Positions 10,760 to 21,500 of a stretch of 64,000 nt of DNA are shown piece after piece. This stretch comes from Rhyacophila brunnea. Lineage: Eukaryota > Arthropoda > Insecta > Trichoptera > Rhyacophilidae. The first letter of the stretch is position 1. Every line of letters starts with the position of its first letter. The translations under genes and the position numbers were made by a program. The DNA lies in the NCBI GenBank assembly GCA_022495005.1, contig JAGYXB010000691.1, forward strand, positions 558,001 to 622,000, given 5' to 3'. Under the pieces are notes generated by a model. The model saw only the letters and a program-made list of their open reading frames with translations. It was not told the DNA's origin and did no database searches.

Positions 10760-12340
10760 ATAAAAAAAACTTTTGCAAACGAATTTCGAATAATTGTCTT
10801 ACACAAAAATATCAAAATAGATATTATGGTGATATGCGTGTCATAGGTTCGCCATCTCTGGTCTGGCATAGATACTACAGCTATTAATTAATTAATAATT
10901 TTAATTGGTTAATCGATTGAAATTGCCGTTTATTTTTTACGAGCCTTGATTTAAGAACAAGTGATGATAACCTAACTACTGACGCATCGCTTAATTTATT
11001 ATCCCCAAGGTTTTTATTAAAATAAATTCAGATCGGAATAATACTAAAAAGAGACTTCAACGGACACAATAATGAAATCAAACCTACGTCTATCGTTAAT
11101 CAATTTATGGATTATAATAATTGTGCTATCCATGAGTCTGGATTTAGTCAGGATTGTCAGAATTTGGAAACCGTCTCTGGATTAGTGCTTTTATCCGAAT
11201 TTAAAAGAACTAATAAAACATTTTTTTACTGACGTCGTTGTCAACAATGTCAAGTGTGAAAATTAGTCTATAACCTACTTGTTATAATTCAGTGATTTCC
11301 AACCGGGTTTCGCGCAATGGCGGGCTTAGTCACATAGACTTAGAGGCAAAAACCAGTGACTGACTGATGACAGGGTCCCACAATAAACAATAAACAAAAA
11401 AATAAAAACCATAATTTCAAAAAAATAGTAAAAATAGCAATGCACCTACATCTTCCCTGTCCAATGAAATTAATGATGACACAATATAATATGTACCTAA
11501 TATTACTGGTTTATTTTTTTGTATACAAATACGTATCTGTTTGAGTGATTATGTTGTATGCCCTTTTGATGTTAGTTCTTATACGTTTTATAACTTTGCA
11601 CCTTTTTTCTCTTTTTGCTACACTGATATGCCTCTTTGCCTGATTACCTCGCATATATAGGTATATGTAAAAAATATTTTTAGAATATATTTCACCATTT
11701 TCATCATAGAGCCGGAGTGCACAGTTATGAAGCATACCTAAACTCTACATTATTATGATTTGGGTAATATTTTATGCTCATATTGCTAGAAATACATTCG
11801 ATACCTCAGTTACAACAATAGTTAATAACAACAGTTAATACAACAAGTCAAGAAATGCGAAGAATACCTACCGATATCAACCAGTTCCAAAATGTAGCAA
11901 GTGATAATCTGTGATTATATTTAAGAATGACAGTGGTTATTATTCTTTAGAATTATACGTTAATTCTGTGGAATAATGGAAAACATAAAATTATGTTTAT
12001 AATAATAGTATAAATATATTATCTATATATCATTAAAATCTATAAAAATTAGATATACCTACAGTAGAAGATTAAACCTGCTGAAAATCTTGTTTCCTAA
12101 TTATCTCAGAGCTATGATTTTTGAGTTGTTTTAGGATTTTCTATAAATTAACATTATGTCACCGGTTTGAAATATTTCGAGACCCCTTCTAAATCTTCTG
12201 ACGAATCGATGGCGTGATCTGCGTCAAAGGAAATCGCCGCTGGTTCCGCGGAGACCCGCTGTTATGAAACAATTACAGCAATTTTGGTAATAGAGTAAAA
12301 TAAGATTGTACGTTATCTGTTTTTGAACAGTGAATTACTG
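10760..12340. other. Intergenic DNA, nothing recognised
   Basis: No supported gene. The longest open frames (60-75 codons) lack any familiar motif. Confidence 0.5.
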
Positions 12341-12349
12341 TATAAGTTC

Positions 12350-12830
12350 AAAGAAAAATAATTACAAGATAAAAAGAACTTTTTATATACAACTTTTTTT
12401 AAATTTTCTGTTGGATTATTATGCTCAATATGCTCAAACTTGTACTTGATATGAAGTAAATAAAAAACAAACAAACAAATAAATATATAATACTGAAATG
12501 TCATCTTGACATTTCGTTTTGATCTCCATAGTAACGCACGTATATATTAATAATTTAGTTGCTAGGTCCACCCCCTAGCAACCAATAATAGTGGATTGGA
12601 TTACGGATTTCTTCCGAAATAACTTTTCAAAGAAAACAGAATTAACTAAAAATGAATTCATTCATTCATCAAAAGAATGTATTGGCATCGTGTTCTGATA
12701 TATTCTAAAAATTTCAAATGTCTAGCTAGTCGAGGAGTTAATTAAAAATCGATTGCAAGATTTGTACCGGACAAACAACCACCGGACAAATAAGAATACG
12801 ACCTAATAAAAACGTTGTAAAATTAGATAA
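12350..12830. repeat. Dispersed repeat family A, copy 2
   Basis: Matches 1595-2080 along its length, including the GTTGCTAGG..CTAGCAAC hairpin and the GGACAAA..AAGAATACG end. This copy has a small insertion near 12460 (AACAAACAAACAAAT). Confidence 0.6.
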
Positions 12831-13024
12831 GTATATAGTTGTCAGTAATGAACGTCACCGCCTACTACGCACTGCGCATCTTTTTCTGTCAAAGCATTTG
12901 TTACCGCACAGATGATTTGCTTTATTGTTGTTTATTGGCATGTCCATTTCGACGAGATCGTACAAGCCGAGGAAAATGGTATTGCCTTCGCCAACTTCTG
13001 GAGCGACACATTGTAATGGGGAAT

Positions 13025-13440
13025 GGGACAACTGGACGCCAGGACAATTGGACACCGCACTGTCGTAGACACGTATATAGAACGTAGATGAGGAATTTTA
13101 ATCAGTTTCTATCTACTACTCAGTAGTTTTAATTCATTTTACTCTTAACATAATGTTTTTCTATTGCGGATTAAGAATTACCATACCTAAGGCTATATAA
13201 AAAATAAAAAAACTCTTTTTTCGTTGGAACTTAAACGTATGCACGATTAAATCATTATTTATGTGTGCATATTTAAATTCTCACCAACTATTAATCATAA
13301 TATAATAATTCAAATACAAATAATAATATTAAATATATATTTTTTTAAGTTTCTACAAGTACCTAACGTCTATTTAATTTCGAAGCGAAGATAATTTTTT
13401 AATTGCGTGGCGTCCAGTTGTCCCGGCGCCAAATTGTCCT
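13025..13440. repeat. Element bounded by paired 16-bp repeats
   Basis: GGGACAACTGGACGCC (13025-13040) has an exact 16/16 inverse at 13409-13424. Each lies directly beside a diverged sibling 16-mer (AGGACAATTGGACACC at 13041-13056; GGCGCCAAATTGTCCT at 13425-13440). The roughly 350 bp between them are AT-rich and non-coding. Probably a DNA transposon with sub-repeated ends; superfamily unknown. Confidence 0.5.
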
Positions 13441-13928
13441 AGACCCTTGTAGTGTTATTGAAGACCCGACACGACGAAGAAGATTGGCATGTCCGATAGC
13501 TTCAAAATGTATGTTAAAATAACTAACCCAATAATTATTGTACCGCCGTTTACCAGGCAGTCTTCGCAACCGATTTACAGGAAGAGTTATATTATTTCGT
13601 AACATTTTCACCGATACTTTTTCGTTGTTTCTCGAATAGGTAAACCGTTGAGAATGGAGAATAGGGAACACCTGGTTAAATTGATTTATGGTCTTACGTC
13701 GAACATACTGGATGACCAGAGGGAGATTTTTACCTATTAATTACGTACCTACCAATCAGATTTCGATGAAAGGTGAACACAAAAATATTAAAAGTGGGTA
13801 TTAGGAGCAGATGCCTTGAATATAAGCGCGGGATTGCATCGGTTATTATTATAAATAATATGACGCTGTAAATTTATTAGTAGGTACCGAATAATATGTA
13901 TGTAGTAATAATTTATTATTGGAACAGT

Positions 13929-14492
13929 CAGTGACGTCCTGTGGGGGTAGGAAGATTGCGCGTCGCTTGGGGGCGGCAGTTACTCAAAGGGCGGCAAATC
14001 GAGGAGAATCATTAGGTATAAGTATACCTATAGAAATCTACCTAAACTTAGTAATAACGGAAATATCTTTCCATTAAAAAAATCAGCTCACTGATTGGAA
14101 ACAAAATATATGTAGATATTTATTAGATAAGTACTATACAATTTTCAACAGGACTTTATTTTTTTGTCGGGTTCGCGATGCCTAGTTTACTTCCATTGTC
14201 CTTGGACGTCACGTTCTGCACAGTCACTCGCGAGTTATGGAAGTTGTCAGGTGTATTTTTAAATGTACCTATCTGAAACCGTAGACTCACAATATTGTCT
14301 ATTGAAGCAGAGATGGTATTTAAGTTAGATTTAGTAGTATAAGTAGATACCTATATCTTGTTAGTAATGTATCCATACAACACAATTCTTAGATATTGGA
14401 GTCATGAAAGGATGATAAAAAGTACTGTATAAAAAAATGTGGCGGCATTTTGGCACTGCCTAGACGCGGCATTTTGTCTAGGGACGTCACTG
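13929..14492. mobile_element. hAT-type MITE, CAGTGACGTCC family, copy 2
   Basis: The ends are CAGTGACGTCCTG and GGGACGTCACTG, with an exact duplication GGAACAGT (13921-13928 and 14493-14500). It is about 90-120 bp longer than copies 1 and 3, with the extra material near 14100-14330. Confidence 0.9.
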
Positions 14493-14529
14493 GGAACAGT
14501 ATCTTGAAAAAACTAATATGTTCATTAGG

Positions 14530-15001
14530 CAGTGACGTCCCGTGGGGGTAGGCAGATTGAGCGTCGCTTGGGGGCGGCGGTTATTTGAAGGGCGGCAAAT
14601 CGAGGAGAATAATTTGGTAAATATAGTAATAGCTAACATTATTTTGTTTACGTGTTGTACTTATAGGAAAAATTGTGTGAAAATAATAAATCTGTGTATT
14701 GCTAAATGGCACAGACCTAATAATGTGTCAGAAATATCCACCAAATAGAACCTCAGACTTCTGGTGATTTGGGTAAGTATCTAACATGATTACCAACCTA
14801 TTAGGTATATTTATTCGCTTTTTATATCTAAATTTAATTTTGTATATTTTAGTGGTATATATTTTGTAACTAAGTAATGTATCCATAAAACACATTTCTT
14901 AGATATTGGAGTCATAAAAGGATGATAAAAAATACTGTATAAAAAATGGAGCGGCATTATGGCGCTGCTTAGGAGCGGTATTTTGTCTAGTGACGTCACT
15001 G
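14530..15001. mobile_element. hAT-type MITE, CAGTGACGTCC family, copy 3
   Basis: Begins CAGTGACGTCCCG and ends GTGACGTCACTG. The flanks TCATTAGG and TCATTAAT match at 6 of 8 bases, an eroded duplication. It lies 37 bp from copy 2, in the same orientation. Confidence 0.85.
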
Positions 15002-15990
15002 TCATTAATTAAGAATTTTGTTTTTGAAAAATGTTCTTCTATACAAATGGAGTCATTATATTCGAGGGTGCTGAGCGGTGGAGTAGTAGGACCAAAGCGA
15101 GTTCCAGTACTATTATATTCAAGCGAGCACACATAACACTTGTTTGGGGGGAGGCATTTTGAAAAAATAAGTGCCACTGACTTTCGCACTGACTCCATCC
15201 ACCAGATACATTCCCCATACCCAGACACTCCGCACTTTGAGTCTAGCTATAACCACTTGGTCTGCAGGTATAATAACTAACTGTGTTTACCTACGAGTTG
15301 TATCAAGCAGTCGCATCCATAAGTCAGTGGTTATTTTTCAAAACTGGACATGTCCACTATTCACTCCTCAGAGATAAATGAATTTTTCAAATAAAAACAC
15401 AGAGCGAAAACACGCACGCGACAAAAACCAAACTGTCAGATTGTATGACAACATACTTGGTCACGTGGCTCAATACAGTCCCGCCATTAGCTGAAAGTGA
15501 CATGTCTCATTTCGAATGTCAACAACGTTGGACGTGTCCCTATTTGAATGTGAACCTACTTTTTGAAACCTCTTTGGTGTTTTGTGGCTATTTTTGAAAG
15601 TCAACAAAGTGTGTATGAGGTTATAGAATGTTATTCCGATAATAACTCATTTTCGGCATTTATGGACATGTCCAGTTTTGAAAGTTAACCTCTGAAGTGG
15701 TTATCGAATGCGCGGTTATAATCGTTACTGGCATGCCGCATCGGAATATAAAAGCATATATTGTCACAACACAAACATAGACCCCTCCAAACGAACCGCC
15801 CCGCACCACACTCGGTCTTAATCGAGCGTACCACGAGGCCCTACGTTTGGTGTGAAGCATCATCAGTTTTTTACGCCTGGGAATGTCTCAGGAGCAGATG
15901 CCCAAGTCTTGTCGCTCTCAAGTGAGCTTTGACAGAGTTTACTGAAAGACATAATTTAATAAAAAGTGCCGTGGGATAGAAAGGCACTGA
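15002..15990. other. Intergenic DNA with a 22-bp inverted repeat
   Basis: TTTTCAAAACTGGACATGTCCA (15336-15357) is mirrored at 15662-15683 and suggests an old foldback element of about 350 bp. A further variant, GGACGTGTCC, lies near 15530. No gene was recognised. Confidence 0.45.
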
Positions 15991-16576
15991 GACTTAAGGG
16001 GCCGCTGAAGAGCCCGCCGTTCAAATATAATTCAGTATGAAAAGGACCTCAGCGTCGTAACTACGTCAATTTAAATCGATCTTTTCGCAAAAATCACTAA
16101 TCATCGGAGATTTTATTTCAAGAAATATTATTATTATTACTGATAATTTCTGCCGCGGGGCATTTTTTTTTTTTAATGAACACCTGCCAGACGTAAAGCC
16201 GATCAGAAAACAGGGCTGTCAAAATAATATTAAGCATTCATATTTTTAAATGTTAATTTCATCATGGTTTTTAATCAAACCTGTGCAAGTACGTACTGAT
16301 AACTTGGGTGGATTTTGTAGCAAACATACTATTGATATATATACGGGTATATTATTATTATTATAACCCAATTCAAATTGAACATGGGTTGATACTCAAA
16401 TACTATTATAGTATGTTTATGATTTCGAGAAAATAATACGATGGTATAATTAATCCATGTCAATTATTTGAAAACATTACATTCGCACTTTGCACAAAAT
16501 TACAAACACATTCGAAGTTTGCCGCACACGTACAGACCACGTGATATTTGTTTACGCAAAATCGTCGCTTTTCAAA

Positions 16577-16771
16577 ATGGCGAATTTGATTACCAGATTT
16601 TACTGCGATGAATCAGTATGTTCCTTTTTGTCTTTTTTATTCGTAGGTTTGTTTACTATGTACACCGAGAAATTTCCATTTATAAACTCGGAAACGATTT
16701 TTACAGAAGAGTTTTGGAATATAATGCAACCAAAACTGGAAAAAATTCTATCATGGGTGTTGACTTCCTGA
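16577..16771 (+). CDS. Small hydrophobic ORF in the TTAA element
   Basis: The 64-aa frame starts at an ATG in AAAATGGCG, a good eukaryotic start context. It has a hydrophobic stretch at residues about 16-28 (FLSFLFVGLF) and a C-terminal half rich in F, E and K. No family recognised. A splice-donor-like GTAGGT lies right after LSFLF, so it may be a captured 5' exon. Copy B has an extra T in the T-run and is frameshifted. Expression is unproven. Confidence 0.2.
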   Translation: MANLITRFYCDESVCSFLSFLFVGLFTMYTEKFPFINSETIFTEEFWNIMQPKLEKILSWVLTS

Positions 16772-16817
16772 ATTAGCTAACCCCAGGTCCATGCCACTAC
16801 GTGAACCACAGTGGATA

Positions 16818-16970
16818 TTAAGCCATTTCCACACTGGCAACAAGTTGCTGGCAACCTCATTAAATTTTACGATACTTACCATAATTGCTTAAGAAATTTT
16901 ACAATAATTATCGTAAAATCTAACGAGGTTGCCAGCAAATTAACTTGTTGCCAGTGTGGACCCGGCATTA
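16818..16970. repeat. Hairpin MITE inside the TTAA element
   Basis: This palindromic segment has arms of about 60-70 bp: CCACACTGGCAACAAGTT on the left and AACTTGTTGCCAGTGTGG on the right. The loop is near ATTGCTTAAGAAATT. It is conserved in copy B (about 36050-36202), so it entered before the element spread. Confidence 0.7.
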
Positions 16971-17224
16971 GATGCACAAAACTTAAATAATATATATTAT
17001 AAATAAAAATTTAAAATTATAAATATATATTATGATTTATGTCTTCGACAGCCCTGATGAAATAAATGTGAAATATGAGTCGGATCAGTCACAGAGCAAA
17101 TTCATTAACACAAACAACTTTGACACGACCTTTTTATATTAACTAGTAGACCAGATATTATGGACCACATGTTAAAAAATCATATTTTCAATTCTCAAGG
17201 CCAATTCTGTAGAACGTCCTCTTT

Positions 17225-17566
17225 TAATGATAGATAAGATACAAAAAACAAAAAGCTAAAGCAATACGGACAAACAAAATTATGTGAAGAGATCTTCACG
17301 TCCGCAATAGGACGCCGCATTTTTTTTAATGCAATATAATAATTGGCCTTTGTCAAAGACGGCCTGATGGGCCCAACAGATGGCTGGACCAACTTAAGCA
17401 TCCATTCTCTCTCGGAGCACATTCTTGGACATTCCTAGAGGATGTGGTTTGCATCCTGTAGTTCTCCGCCACATGGACATGCTGGCCGGGTAACAAGTCC
17501 AAGTTCGCAGAGCTTGGCAGCGAATCCACCGTGGCCTGTCAAAAACTGACTGGTGTAGTGGTCAGG
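17225..17566 (-). mobile_element. R1/Jockey-like LINE C-terminal fragment
   Basis: On the minus strand one frame reads QFLTGHGGFAAKLCELGL, then a zinc-knuckle-like CPCGGELQDANHIL..ECPRMC and REWMLKLV. This is the usual C-terminal end of R1/Jockey-type non-LTR polyproteins. One in-frame stop interrupts it (HIL-stop-ECP). It is dead and wedged between the TTAA element and hAT copy 4. Confidence 0.75.
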
Positions 17567-17790
17567 CAGTGACGTCCCGTGGGGGTAGGCAGATTGAGCG
17601 TCGCTTGGTGGCGGGAGTTACTCGAAGGGCGGCAAATCGAGGAGAATCGTTAGATATATATAGAAATAGGTAAGTACCTAAGCTTAGTAATAACGGAAAT
17701 ATCTTAGGATTAAAAAAACAGCTAGCTGGTACCTACTATTTTATTCAACTTTATGTACACCACTGGTGCTAAGCAATACGTAGTAATAGT
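17567..17790. mobile_element. hAT-type MITE, CAGTGACGTCC family, truncated copy 4
   Basis: Left end only: CAGTGACGTCCCGTGGGG and about 200 bp matching copies 2 and 3. The right terminus is missing and no duplication can be assigned. Confidence 0.75.
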
Positions 17791-18129
17791 GTGGCGAAAA
17801 GAGTTATTTTCGAAGTACGAAGCTTAAATCGATTGAAAATGGGGTATCATTAAAATTTTGTGTGCCATTTGCACTGACTGAGAGAGTCTCTATCTAATCT
17901 GAATTATTATTATATCTCGACATAATTACCCTGTAAACGGAATACTTATGTGAAATTTCTCGAGAAATCAAAAAACCAATCTCGAATAAATTCTCGAGAA
18001 AACAAAATATTCTTGATTTAGAGAATATAACATTGACTTTTATATGCCGCGGGCTCGAATTGTTCGGCAGCTTTTCTACTCAATGCGTATAAATAACATA
18101 TAAATATAGGTATAACGTATAAATAACAC

Positions 18130-18195
18130 GTTAATTACATCTAATGGCCAAGTAGTCCAAACGCGCCAGTCGCGGTGTTAGCACTAGATGAGTTA
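18130..18195. repeat. Short dispersed repeat (also at 28210-28277)
   Basis: ACGTTAATTACATCTAATGG..CCAAACGCGCCAGTCGCGGTGTTAGCACTA is repeated with few changes at 28210-28277. Class unknown. Confidence 0.5.
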
Positions 18196-18516
18196 ATCTC
18201 ATAGATAGTTAATCTATAATAAAATCTAATTACATAATTTTCATATTAGGTAAAATAAATTCTATTTCAATATCAATATTAATAATATTTTTTTGCGACA
18301 TCTTGTATGCTTATGATAAATTTTATTTATAGTGTTGCAGTTTTCTGTTTCAGTTTTACGGTTGGTAGACTTTAAACAATGGGAGAATTTTTTTACCCTT
18401 GAATTACCTAACCTGGGTGCGCCATGTTTAAAAATCAACTGTCATTCGTCAAAATAGAGCCAAAATAATAAGTCACCAGTTTAAATAGGAAAACAAATTT
18501 ATTTTTTACTACAAAA

Positions 18517-18554
18517 ATGCGCATGGTTATAAAAGAACTTCTAGACGCCTTAGG
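18517..18554 (+). CDS. Grip84: GCP2 exon 1 (start codon)
   Basis: ATG in AAAAATGCGC opens MRMVIKELLDALG and ends at donor GG|GTACGT with two bases of the next codon. The helix-like start aligns by eye with the N-terminus of vertebrate GCP2. A second ATG two codons on is an alternative start. The exon is short, so I am less sure of it than of the others. Confidence 0.7.
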
Positions 18555-21500
18555 GTACGTGATATTATTTTTTTTAATTGCGTTTTGGTCTAGTTAAGTG
18601 ACAAACAAGTAGATAATTGAGAGTTTAAATTGTTCTGTCAAGGATGTATTAATAAACGTCAAACTTGTATATAAACTGCTAAATCATATCAAAAAATGTA
18701 ACGAAGATACCTCTAGGATGACATTAACACATTTAGTATTTTATTGGGCATTGCCTTGGTATAGGACAGAATAGCGATTTGTTGACATTTTATACATAAC
18801 CTATATGATCGTACATTTATAGCAACTGCCAATATTATTGTGATAATCGTATTGTTAAATACTATTCTGTCGTCTTAGGCGTATTTACGTAACCAACAAA
18901 CCCATATTTTCTATGAGATTGTGTTTATAAAAATATTTATTTGATCATTTCTACTACCCACCCACATGATATCTTTGATCTTACTAACTTTTATTTCGCT
19001 GATGATACAGACGATTCAAGTCCATAGCTGACTGCACAACTATCCTCTAGGATTCTTTATCCTTGGTTCTTACTCTCCAGTCAGTCACATTTAGTCTCTC
19101 TGCATCTCTCTTAGTGTTGTCCGCCTGTCTCTTCTGGGTGCGACCCAAGACCTTAGTGTCTATTGGGATTCCTTCATAAACATTATGGAGAGCTCTAGTC
19201 TGGATCCATCACATCTAACGCTATTGGCCTATCTCAGGGGTCGGCAAACTCTTGGACCAAAAGAGCCAAATATGAGTATCACAACAGTTAAATTTTTTTT
19301 CGAGAGCCATACATATATTTTTATAAATATGATTTATTTCAGTGAATGTTATTGTTTATTTATCAAGTGAAGAAGATTTTGCGAATAAAATTTTTTCAAA
19401 TATAAGTTTTTTTATTGTTAAAATTATAAATAAGTAATATATTTTTTACAGAAAATGAGTTATATACAATTTTCACGCATTCTTTAAAATTAATGTGAAC
19501 AATGACCGTCCTTGCGTTTCTGTGGAGAGTGTCTGTATGTTTGGTATGTAACTTGTAGTTTTCAATTTTAGGCGCGACTCCAAATTGTCATTGGTTATTT
19601 GGCTTCTCTAAATGTTATTTATATTATTCATGTTTGAAAATGATTGTTCACATACATAAATTATGTAGACTCGAATTTGAGTTTGGAAAGCTATAAGTAC
19701 CATGTATTAAAAATCGTAGTATCTACCTTATTATGTAGCTCTTTAAGAGCGCTCCGCTGAGTTGTGAAATTAAATTGCATTTTTCTCTCTCCAAATCCTC
19801 AATTTTGGTGGCAAGACCTACAAATTTGGAGCTACATAACTCTTTGCTTGTTAAATCTACAAAAAAATCTATTTCAAAAGGGCTCATGTCAATATGAAAT
19901 GGAGAAAAATTTAATTTGTCGACTTTGCAATGGGCGGATTTACAACGACAACAATCATACCTTTTTTGTAAAAAATGTGAATTGAGAATGTGGCAAAGAA
20001 TGTGGCTCGCGAGCCGCGGTTTGCCGACCCCTGGCCTATCTGATCTTCACGCCTACAAGATATTACTTTCATTATATATTGATCAAAGTAAGTATGGTAT
20101 ACATAGTTACATAAATAGAGGTCTGTATTTTTTACCATTGTCTTTGATTATATTTTTAGGTGCACCATCTCTCCTGATGTTATTTTAGAACACATTCAAA
20201 ACAATCCCGGTTACGGAAATAGTGGGTTTTCATCCAAACAGTCTAATGAACATGCCATCAAATTGGCACGTAGATCACCAGATCCAAAGGCTTTTATAAA
20301 AAAATATGAAGAAATGAAGTCCAGAAAGTAAGTATTATCACCACCATTAGGTACAATGCATAAGTGAAGCTGGAGTGGACAACGGCTGGACAAATGCCAC
20401 TGTGCAGTAGTACTCAAAAGGCACTTAAGACGATACTTCAGTGAAACGGCAAATAATTTTCAACTATAGGCGCAATGAAATTTTGGACTCGCTGGCATTC
20501 GGAGAGCGAACGTCGTGGTGTGAATATGTCAATTTGTTTCGTGATGGCGACAGGGGTATTAATTCTTAAATCTTGTAAAGATGACTAAAAACGTTACCCA
20601 TTTACTTGAAAAAGAAAACATGTAAAATAATATATTATTATTGTTACTAATAGAACAATAAACAGAACATTAAATGGACGCATGTTGGCTTTATATGACA
20701 AATTATATTTTGTTCGGCATGCGTCATTTGCACCCGCGACCCGCAATCCGCGCATCGCCTAGCCACGATCTTTTTAGACCATGCCTCAACTGAAGTATAG
20801 CCTTAACTCATAAAGTTCGGTGGAGGTATGTGGTAGCGAAGAACTAGGGACTGAGAAGATTGGAGAGAGCTAGGAGAGGTCTTTATTCAGTAGTGGATCA
20901 ACTCCAGCTGACGATGATGAGGATGATCATATATTATAGCCAATTCACTTCAAGATATGAGATATCGAATCTTCTTCCCTTTAGAAATTACTGAAGGAAG
21001 TTCCAGTTTGACCAGTCAAAAAACTTTCACCATGCTACGTAATCCAGAGAATTTGTATGAACATCAGTACAGTATTCCCAGAGGTCCCTTTTTTGCCTCA
21101 CTTTCATATGTTTAGGCTTCATCTATACATTATTATTGTTCAAAACAGTTGTGTGGTTGAATATATTTTCAAGAAACGAGACAAATTAAAATAATTCAAC
21201 ATACAAAAAATAGTGCTTATTAGGATAGGAGTGTGTCAGCTCATTTGCTATAAATATTTATTCATTCTCATCCAGTGACAAGATAATTTGCTTAGCAGGA
21301 AATGGATACTAACTAGATTCACTAAATTATCTTCCTCATTCTGCTATTGTGTCATTGGTAAAGTTATTTAATAAGTGCACTAATAATTATAGTATTAATC
21401 ATTATTTAAAAAAATAAAAATATATTTGTTATATATGTTACGCCGAATGTGCGAAATAGACTATTACATGAAATGGGCAAAATTTTGACTAATTCATGTA

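Larger units (their letters stand above)
15998..17223 (+). mobile_element. TTAA-flanked non-autonomous transposon, copy A
   Basis: About 1.23 kb bounded by TTAA (15994-15997 and 17224-17227). The imperfect inverted ends are GGGGCCGCT on the left and AGAGGACGTTC read inward from the right. The element is nearly identical in reverse orientation to 35797-36972. TTAA targeting suggests the piggyBac superfamily, but the ends are not the classic CCC type. Copy A carries 31 bp near its left end that copy B lacks. A 64-codon frame (16577) and a hairpin MITE (16818-16970) lie inside. Confidence 0.7.
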
